From the NCBI RefSeq assembly GCF_010726645.1, contig NZ_AP022563.1, positions 4,092,001-4,156,000 on the forward strand: 64,000 bases of DNA. Direction: 5' to 3'. The stretch comes from Mycolicibacterium duvalii (GTDB taxonomy: Bacteria > Actinomycetota > Actinomycetes > Mycobacteriales > Mycobacteriaceae). Under the pieces are notes generated by a model. The model did not search any database, was not told where the DNA came from, and saw only the letters and a program-made list of their open reading frames with translations. The translations under genes and the position numbers were made by a program. Of the stretch, positions 1 through 8,488 are shown one piece after another. How positions within the stretch are numbered: the first letter of the stretch is position 1; each line of letters opens with the position of its first letter.

Positions 1-150
1 ACGACGACCACGACCACCACCACGACGACCACGACCACGCCGCCGACCACGACGACCACGCGGCCGACCACCACACGGCCCACCACGACGCAGCCCCCGA
101 CCACGACGCAACCGCCGCCGACCACGACCGCCGCGCCGGAGCCGACGGCC
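1..150 (+). repeat. ACS-codon low-complexity tract (poly-Thr)
   Basis: Nearly every codon is ACG or ACC, giving a short-period trinucleotide repeat inside coding sequence. It is the coding signature of a poly-Thr exported stalk and not an independent element. Such tracts are prone to slippage and assembly error, so the repeat length should be treated with caution. Confidence 0.6.
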
Positions 151-198
151 GACCCGCCGGACCCGGTCACCACCACGGTGATTCCCGACGGCGCCTGA
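1..198 (+). CDS. C-terminal Thr/Pro-rich tail of a gene that begins upstream of the window (partial)
   Basis: Frame 1 is open from the first base to a TGA at 196-198. It encodes a run of about 13 threonines followed by TTTRP, TTTQPP and similar repeats, ending DPVTTTVIPDGA. The 5' part is outside the window, so the function is not visible. The composition closely resembles the exported Thr-rich tail of the Hsp70-like membrane protein at 32300-34129, so this may be the end of a paralogue, which is inference. Only 10 nt separate its stop from the next ATG, so it is probably cotranscribed with the LuxR-type regulator. Confidence 0.6.
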   Translation, partial: TTTTTTTTTTTTTPPTTTTTRPTTTRPTTTQPPTTTQPPPTTTAAPEPTADPPDPVTTTVIPDGA

Positions 199-208
199 CC
201 CCGCCACC

Positions 209-2710
209 ATGACCGGAGCGGGGCCACACCGACGGGCGGAGCTACCCCCGGCGGCGCGCGCGGCCGTCGCCGCGGTGGACGCCGACCCGCGCGACCCGGT
301 CAAATTTCTGGTCACCGGTGGTTTCGGTACCGGCAAGACGACCGTGCTGGCCGCGCTCCGGGCGACCTTTCGGTCCGCGGGTCGTCCGGTGGTGTCCCGG
401 CCCGGCGCAGACCCGGAGACCGCGATCGTCATCGACGATGCGCACCTGCTCGGCGACACCGACCTCGCCGCGCTGACCGACCTGGCCGCCGATCCCGGTG
501 TCACCCTCGTCGTGGCCACCCAGCCGCGGGTCCATCACGCGCAGCTACGCGCGCTGAGCGTTGCGCTGCAACGGGAGAGCCCGCCCGTCGCCCTCGGGCC
601 GTTGCCGCCGGCGGAGATCGGCCGCGTCGCGACGGCGGCGCTCGGAGCGCCTGCCGGCCCCGATCTGGTGCGGCTGCTGGTGTCGGCCACCGCCGGGCTG
701 CCGTTTCTGCTGCACGCTGCGCTCGCCGCCACCGGCGAAGGCGCCAACGGTGTGCGCCGGGCCGCGCGGTTCGGGTTGATCGACCGGTTGCGCCGAATCG
801 ACGGCGAGTTGCTCGACACCCTGCTGGTGTCGTCGCTGAGCCTGGATCTGGGACCGGACGACATCGCGGCCGCACTGACGATGCCCCCGGATGCGGCACT
901 GGCCGCGGTGGACCGGGCGCGGGCGAGCGGACTGCTCGAGCCGGCGCATCCGGAGGGTTTCCTGCACACCGTGCACGACGCGGTCGCGCAGATCGTGGGC
1001 GCGGCACGCCACCACGACATCGAGGTGGCGGTGTTGTCCTCGCAGCTGGAGCTGTCCACGCTGACCGCCGAGCTGGCACTGCGCCTGGCCGAGCACGGTC
1101 TGCGCGACGACCGGCTGGCCGGCGCGCTGACCGAGTTCGCCGCCCGCCACCACACACAGCGCATGCGAGCCGCCCGCCTCTACCGCGCCGCCGGGGAAGC
1201 CGGCGCCGAGGCGCTGAGCAGCCATCTCGCCGACGCGCTGGCACAGACCGGCGACGTCGCCACCGCGCGCCGGATCGCCGACGAACTGCTCGGCGCGCCC
1301 GACCCCGACCGGCGCGCCGCGGCCGTGCGCATCGCCGCCAGTCTCGCGATGCAGGACGGCAGTTCGGGGCAGGCCGAGGATCTGTTCCGCTGGCTCGGGC
1401 CGACGCCGGACGCCGTCGTCGGTGCCGCCGCCACGATCACCGCGCTGGCCGCCGGGGACGCCGCCGGGGCCCGTGCGGCGCTCGACGCGCCGAGCTCCGG
1501 GCCACCGACGTCGGTGGCCCGCGCCGCACGCAGCATCACCGCCGGGCTGGTCATGACGCTCGACCAGCCGTATCCGGCGGCGGTGGCCCGGCTGAGCCAG
1601 TCCCTGGTGGCCGACCACCGATTGTTCGGCGCCTTCCCCGACACCCCGGCGGCGCTGGTCGCGCTGGTCGCGTTGCACGGCGGGGATCCGGTGCGGGCCC
1701 GCAGCGTTCTCGGTCGCGCGCTGCAGGGCACCGATGCGGACGTCGAGGATGCCGCGACCGCGCGGCATCGCCTGCTGCTGGGCTGGGCCTTGATGCAGGA
1801 CGGACAATTGCAGGCCGCGTCGGGCACCGTGGGTCCCACGCCGCACCGCCGCGACGCGCTGTGGGCCGCCGCGCTGCAGACCGCGGTCGCACGGCGCAGC
1901 GGTGACAGCGGCGCGCTCCAGCAGCACTGGTATACGGCGATGGAGGTGCTGGCCGAGTACTCGATCGACCTGTTCACGCTGCTGCCGCTCGGTGAGCTGT
2001 GGGTCGCGGCCGCCCGCCTGCGCCAGGTCGACCGGCTCCAGCATGTGCTCGACGAGGCGTTCGCCCTGCTCGACCGACTCGAGGACCCCGTGCTGTGGGC
2101 GGTCCCGTTGCACTGGGCCGGTGTGCACGCGGGGATCCTGGCCAACGCGCCCGACGCCGTGGCCCCGCACGGTCAGGCGCTCACCGCCGCCTCCCCTCAT
2201 GCTCCGTTCGCCAGAACGCTCGCCGGTGCCGGTCGCACCTGGCTGCGTGTGCTGGCCGATCACGTCGACGCGGCCGAGGTGGCGACCGCCGCCCGCGGGC
2301 TGGCTCAGGTCGGCCACACGTGGGACGCCACCCGGCTGGCCGGCCAGGCGGCGCTGCAGACCGCCGATCCGCGGGTGTCGCAGGCGATGCTGCAGTTGGC
2401 ACGCGACCTCAAGCAGACCGTGAACGGCACCGAACCGCCCACCGCCGGGCCCGCCGGCACGCCGGTGGCCGCGCCGCAGACCCCCGCCCGAGGTCCGGCT
2501 GCGCTGTCGGAGCGTGAACGCGAAGTCGCCGAGCTGCTGCTGCAGGGTCTGCCCTACCGCGACATCGGCGCCCAATTGTTCATCTCGGCGAAGACCGTCG
2601 AGCATCACGTGGCGCGCATCCGGCGGCGGCTGGGCGCGGAATCCCGCTCGGAGCTGTTGTCGATGCTGCGCACGATGTTCACCCCAGAGGGGTCGACCCG
2701 TCCGGGTTAG
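209..2710 (+). CDS. LuxR-family STAND ATPase transcriptional regulator
   Basis: An 833-residue cytoplasmic regulator. The N-terminus has a P-loop (GGFGTGKTT, about residues 37-45) and a Walker B-like IVIDDAH. A long Ala/Leu-rich helical middle resembles the TPR-like repeats of LuxR-type STAND (LAL) proteins. The C-terminus (about 766-825) is a LuxR/GerE helix-turn-helix beginning LSEREREVAELL and containing SAKTVEHHVARIRRRLG. By architecture and position next to the EtfD gene it corresponds to M. tuberculosis Rv0339c, which I recall being named iniR for control of the iniBAC cell-envelope stress operon. That link is from memory. The ATG at 209 lies 10 nt after the previous stop with no clear Shine-Dalgarno, suggesting translational coupling. 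The ligand is unknown. Confidence 0.85.
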   Translation: MTGAGPHRRAELPPAARAAVAAVDADPRDPVKFLVTGGFGTGKTTVLAALRATFRSAGRPVVSRPGADPETAIVIDDAHLLGDTDLAALTDLAADPGVTLVVATQPRVHHAQLRALSVALQRESPPVALGPLPPAEIGRVATAALGAPAGPDLVRLLVSATAGLPFLLHAALAATGEGANGVRRAARFGLIDRLRRIDGELLDTLLVSSLSLDLGPDDIAAALTMPPDAALAAVDRARASGLLEPAHPEGFLHTVHDAVAQIVGAARHHDIEVAVLSSQLELSTLTAELALRLAEHGLRDDRLAGALTEFAARHHTQRMRAARLYRAAGEAGAEALSSHLADALAQTGDVATARRIADELLGAPDPDRRAAAVRIAASLAMQDGSSGQAEDLFRWLGPTPDAVVGAAATITALAAGDAAGARAALDAPSSGPPTSVARAARSITAGLVMTLDQPYPAAVARLSQSLVADHRLFGAFPDTPAALVALVALHGGDPVRARSVLGRALQGTDADVEDAATARHRLLLGWALMQDGQLQAASGTVGPTPHRRDALWAAALQTAVARRSGDSGALQQHWYTAMEVLAEYSIDLFTLLPLGELWVAAARLRQVDRLQHVLDEAFALLDRLEDPVLWAVPLHWAGVHAGILANAPDAVAPHGQALTAASPHAPFARTLAGAGRTWLRVLADHVDAAEVATAARGLAQVGHTWDATRLAGQAALQTADPRVSQAMLQLARDLKQTVNGTEPPTAGPAGTPVAAPQTPARGPAALSEREREVAELLLQGLPYRDIGAQLFISAKTVEHHVARIRRRLGAESRSELLSMLRTMFTPEGSTRPG

Positions 2711-2770
2711 GGCAGCCTTCGTAGCGCGGCTTCTGTCGCGGATGCAACTATGAGCAGGCCAAGAGCAAAA

Positions 2771-2811
2771 GTTACTCACCAGTAACCACGTCTAAGTTAC
2801 CGACGGGTAAC
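2771..2811. promoter_or_regulatory. Tandem palindromic operators over the etfD promoter
   Basis: There are two perfect 16-bp inverted repeats, GTTACT-CACC-AGTAAC (2771-2786) and GTTACC-GACG-GGTAAC (2796-2811), with centres 25 bp apart. A -10-like TAAGTT (2793-2798) overlaps the second copy and the first covers the -35 position. A GGAGG Shine-Dalgarno follows at 2821-2825. The size and symmetry are typical of TetR-family operators. Since EtfD drains electrons from fatty-acid beta-oxidation, a fatty-acid-responsive TetR repressor is a reasonable guess but unproven. Confidence 0.7.
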
Positions 2812-2830
2812 AAGAAGACCGGAGGCCCGC

Positions 2831-5800
2831 GTGGATACGCAGATGCTGATCAGGTTGATCGTCGGACTGCTGATGACCGCGGTCGTCGCCGCACTCGCCG
2901 CCAAACGCGTGTTGTGGCTGACCAAGCTCATCCGCTCCGGCCAACCGATGAGCGAAGCCAACAACCGCAAAGACAACCTGGGCAAACGCATCACCACCCA
3001 GGTCGAAGAAGTCTTCGGACAGACCCGCCTGCTGAAGTGGTCGCTGCCCGGTCTCGCCCACTTCTTCACGATGTGGGGCTTCTTCATCCTGGCCAGCGTC
3101 TACCTCGAGGCCTACGGTCTGCTCTTCGACCACGACTTCCACATCCCGCTGATCGGCACCTGGGACGCGCTGGGCTTCCTGCAGGACTTCTTCGCCGTCG
3201 CGGTGCTGCTCGGCATCATCACCTTCGCGATCATCCGGTTGCGGCAGGAACCCAAGCAGCACGGCCGTGACTCGCGTTTCTACGGCAGCCACACCGGTGG
3301 CGCGTGGCTGATCCTGTTCATGATCTTCAACGTCATCTGGACCTATGCGCTGGTCCGCGGCGCCGCAGCCGTGGTGGGCAACCTGCCCTACGGCAACGGC
3401 GCGTTCTTCTCCCAGTTGATGGGCGCGATCATGCGGCCACTCGGCGAATCCGCCAACGAGTGGATCGAGACCATCGCGCTGCTCGGCCACATCGCCGTCA
3501 TGCTGGTGTTCCTGCTGATCGTGCTGCACTCCAAGCACCTGCACATCGGGCTGGCCCCGATCAACGTCACCTTCAAGCGGATGCCCGACGGCCTGGGCCC
3601 GCTGCTGCCGGTGGAGTCCCACGGCGAGATCGTCGACTTCGAGGATCCGGCCGAGGATGCCGTGCTGGGCCGCGGCAAGATCGAGGACTTCACGTGGAAG
3701 GGCTACCTCGACTTCACCACCTGCACCGAGTGCGGACGCTGCCAGTCGCAGTGCCCGGCGTGGAACACCGGCAAGCCGCTGTCGCCCAAGCTCGTGATCA
3801 TGAACCTGCGCGATCACATGTTCGCGAAGGCGCCGTACTTCCTCGACGGCAAGGAGTCGCCGCTGGAGAACACCCCCGAGGGTGGGCTGGGCGAAGAGGT
3901 CCGCGGGGAGAAGGAGAGCGAGAAGCACTCCCACGAGCACGTCCCGGAGTCGGGCTTCGAGCGTATCCCGGCGGACTCGCCGCTGCAGGCCACCCGGCCG
4001 CTGGTCGGCACCGCCGAGCAGGGCGGCGTCATCGATCCGGACGTGCTGTGGTCCTGCACGACCTGCGGTGCGTGTGTCGAGCAGTGCCCGGTGGACATCG
4101 AGCACATCGACCACATCGTCGACATGCGCCGCTACCAGGTGATGATGGAGTCGGAGTTCCCCGGTGAGCTCGGCGTGCTGTTCAAGAACCTGGAGACCAA
4201 GGGCAACCCGTGGGGCCAGAACGCCAAAGACCGGACGAACTGGATCGACGAGGTCGATTTCGACGTGCCGGTCTACGGCAAGGACGTCGAGTCGTTCGAC
4301 GGCTACGAGTACCTGTTCTGGGTCGGCTGCGCCGGCGCCTACGAAGACCGCGCCAAGAAGACCACCAAGGCGGTGGCCGAACTGTTGGCTGCTGCCGGGG
4401 TGAAGTACCTGGTGCTGGGCGAAGGCGAGACCTGTAACGGCGACTCGGCCCGCCGCTCGGGCAACGAGTTCCTCTTCCAGCAGCTGGCCGCCCAGAACGT
4501 GGAGACGCTCAACGAGTTGTTCGAGGGCACCGAGCGGGTGGACCGCAAGGTCGTCGTCACCTGCCCGCACTGCTTCAACACGCTGGGCCGGGAGTACCCG
4601 CAGGTCGGCGGCAACTACACCGTGCTGCACCACACCCAGCTGCTCAACCGGCTGGTGCGGGACAAGAAGCTGATCCCGGTCAAGCCGGCCGATGGCGGGA
4701 TGGACATCACCTACCACGACCCGTGCTACCTCGGCCGGCACAACAAGGAGTACTCGGCCCCTCGTGAGCTGATCGGCGCCTCCGGCGCCAAGCTCACCGA
4801 GATGCCGCGCCACGCCGACCGAGGCCTGTGCTGCGGCGCCGGCGGTGCGCGGATGTGGATGGAAGAGCACATCGGCAAGCGCGTCAACACCGAGCGCACC
4901 GAAGAAGCGATGGATACCGCGAACACCATCGCCACCGGCTGTCCATTCTGCCGGGTGATGATCACCGATGGCGTCGACGAGGTCTCCGCCGCGCGCGAGG
5001 TGGAGAAGGCCGAGGTGCTCGACGTGGCTCAGCTGCTGCTGGGCTCGCTGGACAAGAGCAACGTCACCCTGCCCGAAAAAGGCACGGCGGCAAAGGAATC
5101 CGAGGAGCGCGCAGCTCGGCTGGCCGCGGCAGCGCCGGCGAAGACCGAGGTGCCCGAAGCCGAGGAGGAGGCGGCGCCGGAACCGGCCGAGGCCAAGGCC
5201 GACACGGCCACCGAGCCCAAGCCCACGGTGGCCGCGCCCGCCAAGGGCCTCGGGATCGCCGGCGGCGCCAAGCGACCCGGCGCCAAGAAGGCCGCCCCGG
5301 CCGCCGAGAGCACCACCGCCGCGGAGCCTGCCAAAGCCGAACCCGAGGTCAAGGGACTCGGCATCGCCGGCGGTGCGAAGCGCCCCGGCGCCAAGAAGCA
5401 GGCCGCCCCGGCGGCGGAGGCGCCGAAGGCCGAGGCAGCACCTGCGGCCGAGGCCAAGCCGGAGCCTGAGGTCAAGGGCCTCGGCATCGCCGGCGGCGCC
5501 AAGCGACCCGGCGCCAAGAAGAAGGCCGCGGCCGCCCCGCCCAACGAGGGTGCAAGCACCGTGGTGCAGCCGCCCAACGTGGACCCGGACCAGGCCGAGG
5601 CCGGCACGGAAGCCGCTGACACCGCCGACTCCGACCGCGGCCTGGCGGCCACGCCGGAACCGGAGGTCAAGGGCCTCGGCATCGCCCCCGGGGCCCGTCG
5701 GCCGGGCGCCAAGAAGGCTCCCGCCGCGGCACCCAAGCCCGCTCCCGAGCCGGCGGCTCCGGCAGCGTCGGCACCCGAGGCTCCGGCCGGGTCGGCACCC

Positions 5801-5932
5801 GCGGACGCATCGGCCGAGCCCGAGTCGTCGCCGAACGGCTCACAGGGTGACGACGGCCGCGTCGTCGGCGACGAACCGCCGGTCAAGGGCCTGGGGATCG
5901 CCAAGGGCGCCCGCCGCCCGGGCCGGCGCTGA
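2831..5932 (+). CDS. etfD: EtfD: membrane Fe-S electron-transfer-flavoprotein:quinone reductase
   Basis: Homologue of M. tuberculosis Rv0338c, the membrane protein that passes electrons from acyl-CoA dehydrogenases via EtfBA to menaquinone. Residues 1-250 hold about five membrane helices, resembling a haem-b-binding membrane domain. Two 4Fe-4S ferredoxin motifs follow, CTECGRCQSQCP at 298 and CTTCGACVEQCP at 409. Two cysteine-rich CCG-type modules come next (CPHCFNTLG; CCGAGGARMW with GCPFCRV). The GTG start is fixed by GGAGG 5 nt upstream. The protein is longer (1033 aa) than the roughly 880 aa I recall for Rv0338c because of an Ala/Pro/Glu-rich tail with five KGLGIAxGA(K/R)RPG repeats. It is followed 39 nt later by aspC. 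Two palindromic operators overlap its promoter. Confidence 0.9.
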   Translation: MDTQMLIRLIVGLLMTAVVAALAAKRVLWLTKLIRSGQPMSEANNRKDNLGKRITTQVEEVFGQTRLLKWSLPGLAHFFTMWGFFILASVYLEAYGLLFDHDFHIPLIGTWDALGFLQDFFAVAVLLGIITFAIIRLRQEPKQHGRDSRFYGSHTGGAWLILFMIFNVIWTYALVRGAAAVVGNLPYGNGAFFSQLMGAIMRPLGESANEWIETIALLGHIAVMLVFLLIVLHSKHLHIGLAPINVTFKRMPDGLGPLLPVESHGEIVDFEDPAEDAVLGRGKIEDFTWKGYLDFTTCTECGRCQSQCPAWNTGKPLSPKLVIMNLRDHMFAKAPYFLDGKESPLENTPEGGLGEEVRGEKESEKHSHEHVPESGFERIPADSPLQATRPLVGTAEQGGVIDPDVLWSCTTCGACVEQCPVDIEHIDHIVDMRRYQVMMESEFPGELGVLFKNLETKGNPWGQNAKDRTNWIDEVDFDVPVYGKDVESFDGYEYLFWVGCAGAYEDRAKKTTKAVAELLAAAGVKYLVLGEGETCNGDSARRSGNEFLFQQLAAQNVETLNELFEGTERVDRKVVVTCPHCFNTLGREYPQVGGNYTVLHHTQLLNRLVRDKKLIPVKPADGGMDITYHDPCYLGRHNKEYSAPRELIGASGAKLTEMPRHADRGLCCGAGGARMWMEEHIGKRVNTERTEEAMDTANTIATGCPFCRVMITDGVDEVSAAREVEKAEVLDVAQLLLGSLDKSNVTLPEKGTAAKESEERAARLAAAAPAKTEVPEAEEEAAPEPAEAKADTATEPKPTVAAPAKGLGIAGGAKRPGAKKAAPAAESTTAAEPAKAEPEVKGLGIAGGAKRPGAKKQAAPAAEAPKAEAAPAAEAKPEPEVKGLGIAGGAKRPGAKKKAAAAPPNEGASTVVQPPNVDPDQAEAGTEAADTADSDRGLAATPEPEVKGLGIAPGARRPGAKKAPAAAPKPAPEPAAPAASAPEAPAGSAPADASAEPESSPNGSQGDDGRVVGDEPPVKGLGIAKGARRPGRR
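5243..5932 (+). repeat. Five-copy KGLGIAxGA(K/R)RPG protein repeat in the EtfD tail
   Basis: Copies start at residues 805, 841, 882, 947 and 1019 of EtfD. Each is about 14-16 residues, basic, with consensus VKGLGIA-(G/P/K)-GA(K/R)RPG(A/R)KK, separated by Ala/Pro/Glu-rich spacers of about 20-55 residues. The last copy forms the extreme C-terminus. Conservation of the short basic motif against divergent spacers suggests a repeated binding element and not simple low complexity. Confidence 0.7.
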
Positions 5933-5971
5933 GCAGCCTCGCGGCATATTTGACTGGACGGCGGTGCGATC

Positions 5972-7249
5972 ATGGGTGACGTGAGTACCCATCAGGCGCC
6001 GTGGCACACGGCAAGTGGCCAGCACGCGCGCCCGCGCGAGTTCGCGCAGTCGTCCAAGTTGCAGGACGTGCTGTACGAGATCCGTGGTCCCGTACACGAA
6101 CACGCCTCACGGCTGGAGGCCGAAGGCCACCGGATCCTCAAACTCAACATCGGCAACCCGGCGCCGTTCGGCTTCGAGGCACCCGATGTGATCATGCGCG
6201 ACATCATCGCGGCCCTGCCGTATGCGCAGGGGTACTCCGACTCCAAGGGCATCGTCAGTGCGCGCCGCGCGGTGTTCACCCGCTACGAATTGGTGGACGG
6301 GTTCCCGCGTTTCGACATCGACGACGTCTACCTGGGCAACGGTGCCTCCGAGCTGATCCAGATGACGCTGCAGGCGCTGCTCGACAACGGCGACCAGGTC
6401 CTCATCCCGGCGCCCGACTATCCGTTGTGGACGGCGTGCACGTCGCTGGCCGGTGGCACCCCGGTGCACTATCTGTGCGACGAGACCCAGGGCTGGAACC
6501 CCGATGTGGCCGACATCGAATCGAAGATCACCGAACGCACCAAGGCGATCGTGGTGATCAACCCGAACAACCCGACGGGCGCGGTGTACAGCCGGGAAAC
6601 GCTGGAACGGATCGCCGATCTCGCGCGCGAGCACCAACTGCTGCTGCTCGCCGATGAGATCTACGACAAGATCCTCTACGACGACGCCAAACACATCTCC
6701 ATGGCCTCGGTCGCCCCGGACGTGCTGACGCTGACGTTCAACGGGCTGTCGAAGGCCTACCGGGTGGCGGGCTACCGCTCCGGCTGGCTCGTGATCACCG
6801 GACCCAAGGAACACGCGACCAGCTTCATCGAGGGCATCAGCCTGCTGGCCAACATGCGGCTGTGCCCGAATGTGCCGGCGCAGCACGCCATTCAGGTGGC
6901 CCTCGGCGGACACCAGAGCATCGAGGATCTGGTGCTGCCCGGGGGCCGACTGCTCGAGCAGCGCGATGTCGCGTGGGAGAAGCTCAACGAGATCCCCGGC
7001 GTCTCGTGCGTCAAACCGCAGGGCGCGCTGTACGCGTTCCCGCGGCTGGATCCCGAGGTCTACGACATCGTCGACGACGAGCAACTGGTGCTCGACCTGC
7101 TGCTGCAGGAGAAGATCCTGGTCGTCCAGGGCACCGGATTCAATTGGCCCACACCAGATCACCTGCGCATCGTGACGCTGCCGTGGGCGCGGGACCTCTC
7201 GGCTGCGATCGAACGGCTGGGCAACTTCCTGGTCAGCTATCGGCAGTGA
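5972..7249 (+). CDS. aspC: Alanine/aspartate-type PLP aminotransferase (AspC)
   Basis: A 425-aa fold-type I class I/II aminotransferase, syntenic with M. tuberculosis aspC (Rv0337c). Visible landmarks are LNIGNPAPFGF near the N-terminus, VVINPNNPTGAVYS, the aspartate in LADEIYDKILYDD, and the Schiff-base lysine K261 in NGLSKAYRVAGYR. The substrate-carboxylate arginine lies near the C-terminal HLRIVTLPW segment. It transfers amino groups between alanine or aspartate and 2-oxoglutarate; whether it prefers alanine (AlaA-like) or aspartate cannot be told from sequence alone. The ATG at 5972 has only a weak ribosome site. It lies 39 nt after etfD and is probably in the same transcript. Confidence 0.9.
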   Translation: MGDVSTHQAPWHTASGQHARPREFAQSSKLQDVLYEIRGPVHEHASRLEAEGHRILKLNIGNPAPFGFEAPDVIMRDIIAALPYAQGYSDSKGIVSARRAVFTRYELVDGFPRFDIDDVYLGNGASELIQMTLQALLDNGDQVLIPAPDYPLWTACTSLAGGTPVHYLCDETQGWNPDVADIESKITERTKAIVVINPNNPTGAVYSRETLERIADLAREHQLLLLADEIYDKILYDDAKHISMASVAPDVLTLTFNGLSKAYRVAGYRSGWLVITGPKEHATSFIEGISLLANMRLCPNVPAQHAIQVALGGHQSIEDLVLPGGRLLEQRDVAWEKLNEIPGVSCVKPQGALYAFPRLDPEVYDIVDDEQLVLDLLLQEKILVVQGTGFNWPTPDHLRIVTLPWARDLSAAIERLGNFLVSYRQ

Positions 7250-7253
7250 GGCA

Positions 7254-8471
7254 GTGGCACACAGTCATTCCCACTCGCTGAGCGGACCGTCCCCGCTGGG
7301 ACCGCTGGCCGCCCGGGTCGTGGTCGGATTGCTGGTGGCGTGCGGTGTCGCGGTGATCGCCGGGGCCGCGCTGCTGTGGCCCAGCGGCGCACAGGCCGAA
7401 ATCCCGCTGCCGTTCCAGAACGCGGCCGGGGGCGCGGTCACCACCGAGTCCGGGCGGGTGCTGTCCACCACCACCGCCACGTGCGGCAGCCCGTCGATCG
7501 GGGCCGTGTTGACCGCCGATCCCCTGCCCGCCCGCGAGGGCACCACCGATTGCGTGCAGACGCTCGTCGCCATCGAATCCGGCCCGAACCAGGGGGCCAG
7601 GACGCTGTTGGAGTTCAGCGGCGGCGGCGGGCAGCCGCGACTGGTCGCCGGCGACGACGTGCGGATCAGCAGAGCGGTCGACGGCGCTGGGGCGACCACC
7701 TATTCGTTCTACGACTACCAGCGCGGTTGGCCGCTGGCGGTGCTGGCATTGGCGTTCGCGGTGATCGTGGTGGCGGTGGCGCGGTGGCGAGGGCTGCGGG
7801 CACTGATCGGCATCGTGATCGCGTTCGCGGTGTTGGTGGTGTTCCTGCTGCCGGCGCTGCGCGACGGCGCGCCCGCGATCCCGGTGGCGCTGGTGGCGTC
7901 CGCGGCCATCCTCTACGCGGTGCTCTACCTGGCCCACGGCGTGAGTCTGCGCACCAGCGCCGCGCTGCTCGGCACGCTGACGTCGCTGCTGCTGGCCGCC
8001 GGACTGTCCTGGGCGGCGATCGAATTCGCGCACCTGACGGGGCTGTCGGAGGACCAGAACAATCAGGTCGCCGCGTACCTGGGCGACGTGTCGATCACCG
8101 GGCTGCTGCTGGCCGGGTTCATCATCGGCTCGCTCGGTGTGCTCAACGACGTCACCGTCACCCAGGCCTCGACCGTGTTCGAACTGGCCGGCCTGGAGCG
8201 GTCCGATCGGCGCGCCGTGTTCACCGGCGCGATGCGGGTGGGCCGCGACCACATCGCCAGCACCGTCTACACGCTGGTGCTGGCCTATGCCGGCAGCGCG
8301 CTGCCGCTGCTTTTGTTGTTCAGCGTCGCCAACCGGTCGCTGGGCGACGTGCTCACCAGCGAGAGCGTGGCCATCGAGATCGCCCGCTCGGCGGTCGGCG
8401 GGATCGCGCTGGCCCTGTCGGTGCCGTTGACCACCGGCATCGCGGCAGTGCTCGCGACGCCGAGGCGCTGA
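7254..8471 (+). CDS. YibE/F-family integral membrane protein
   Basis: A 405-aa membrane protein. A His-rich start (AHSHSHS) precedes the first membrane helix (about 20-42). An extracytoplasmic segment of about 110 residues follows (roughly 45-155), then about seven to eight hydrophobic helices. The family signature GSLGVLNDVTVTQAS is present in the second half. YibE/F proteins are widespread in Actinobacteria and Firmicutes and have no firmly established function, though transport has been suggested. The GTG start lies 4 nt after the aspC stop, implying translational coupling. The 3' end converges on rmlA with 17 nt between. Confidence 0.8.
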   Translation: MAHSHSHSLSGPSPLGPLAARVVVGLLVACGVAVIAGAALLWPSGAQAEIPLPFQNAAGGAVTTESGRVLSTTTATCGSPSIGAVLTADPLPAREGTTDCVQTLVAIESGPNQGARTLLEFSGGGGQPRLVAGDDVRISRAVDGAGATTYSFYDYQRGWPLAVLALAFAVIVVAVARWRGLRALIGIVIAFAVLVVFLLPALRDGAPAIPVALVASAAILYAVLYLAHGVSLRTSAALLGTLTSLLLAAGLSWAAIEFAHLTGLSEDQNNQVAAYLGDVSITGLLLAGFIIGSLGVLNDVTVTQASTVFELAGLERSDRRAVFTGAMRVGRDHIASTVYTLVLAYAGSALPLLLLFSVANRSLGDVLTSESVAIEIARSAVGGIALALSVPLTTGIAAVLATPRR

Positions 8472-8488
8472 GCGAGCTCGGGGCTGGT

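Noticed and set aside
545..4870. Long open frames antisense to the LuxR regulator and to etfD (up to about 740 codons)
   Set aside because: In very GC-rich DNA the frame complementary to a real gene is often open. The sense frames encode recognisable domains and the antisense products are low-complexity.
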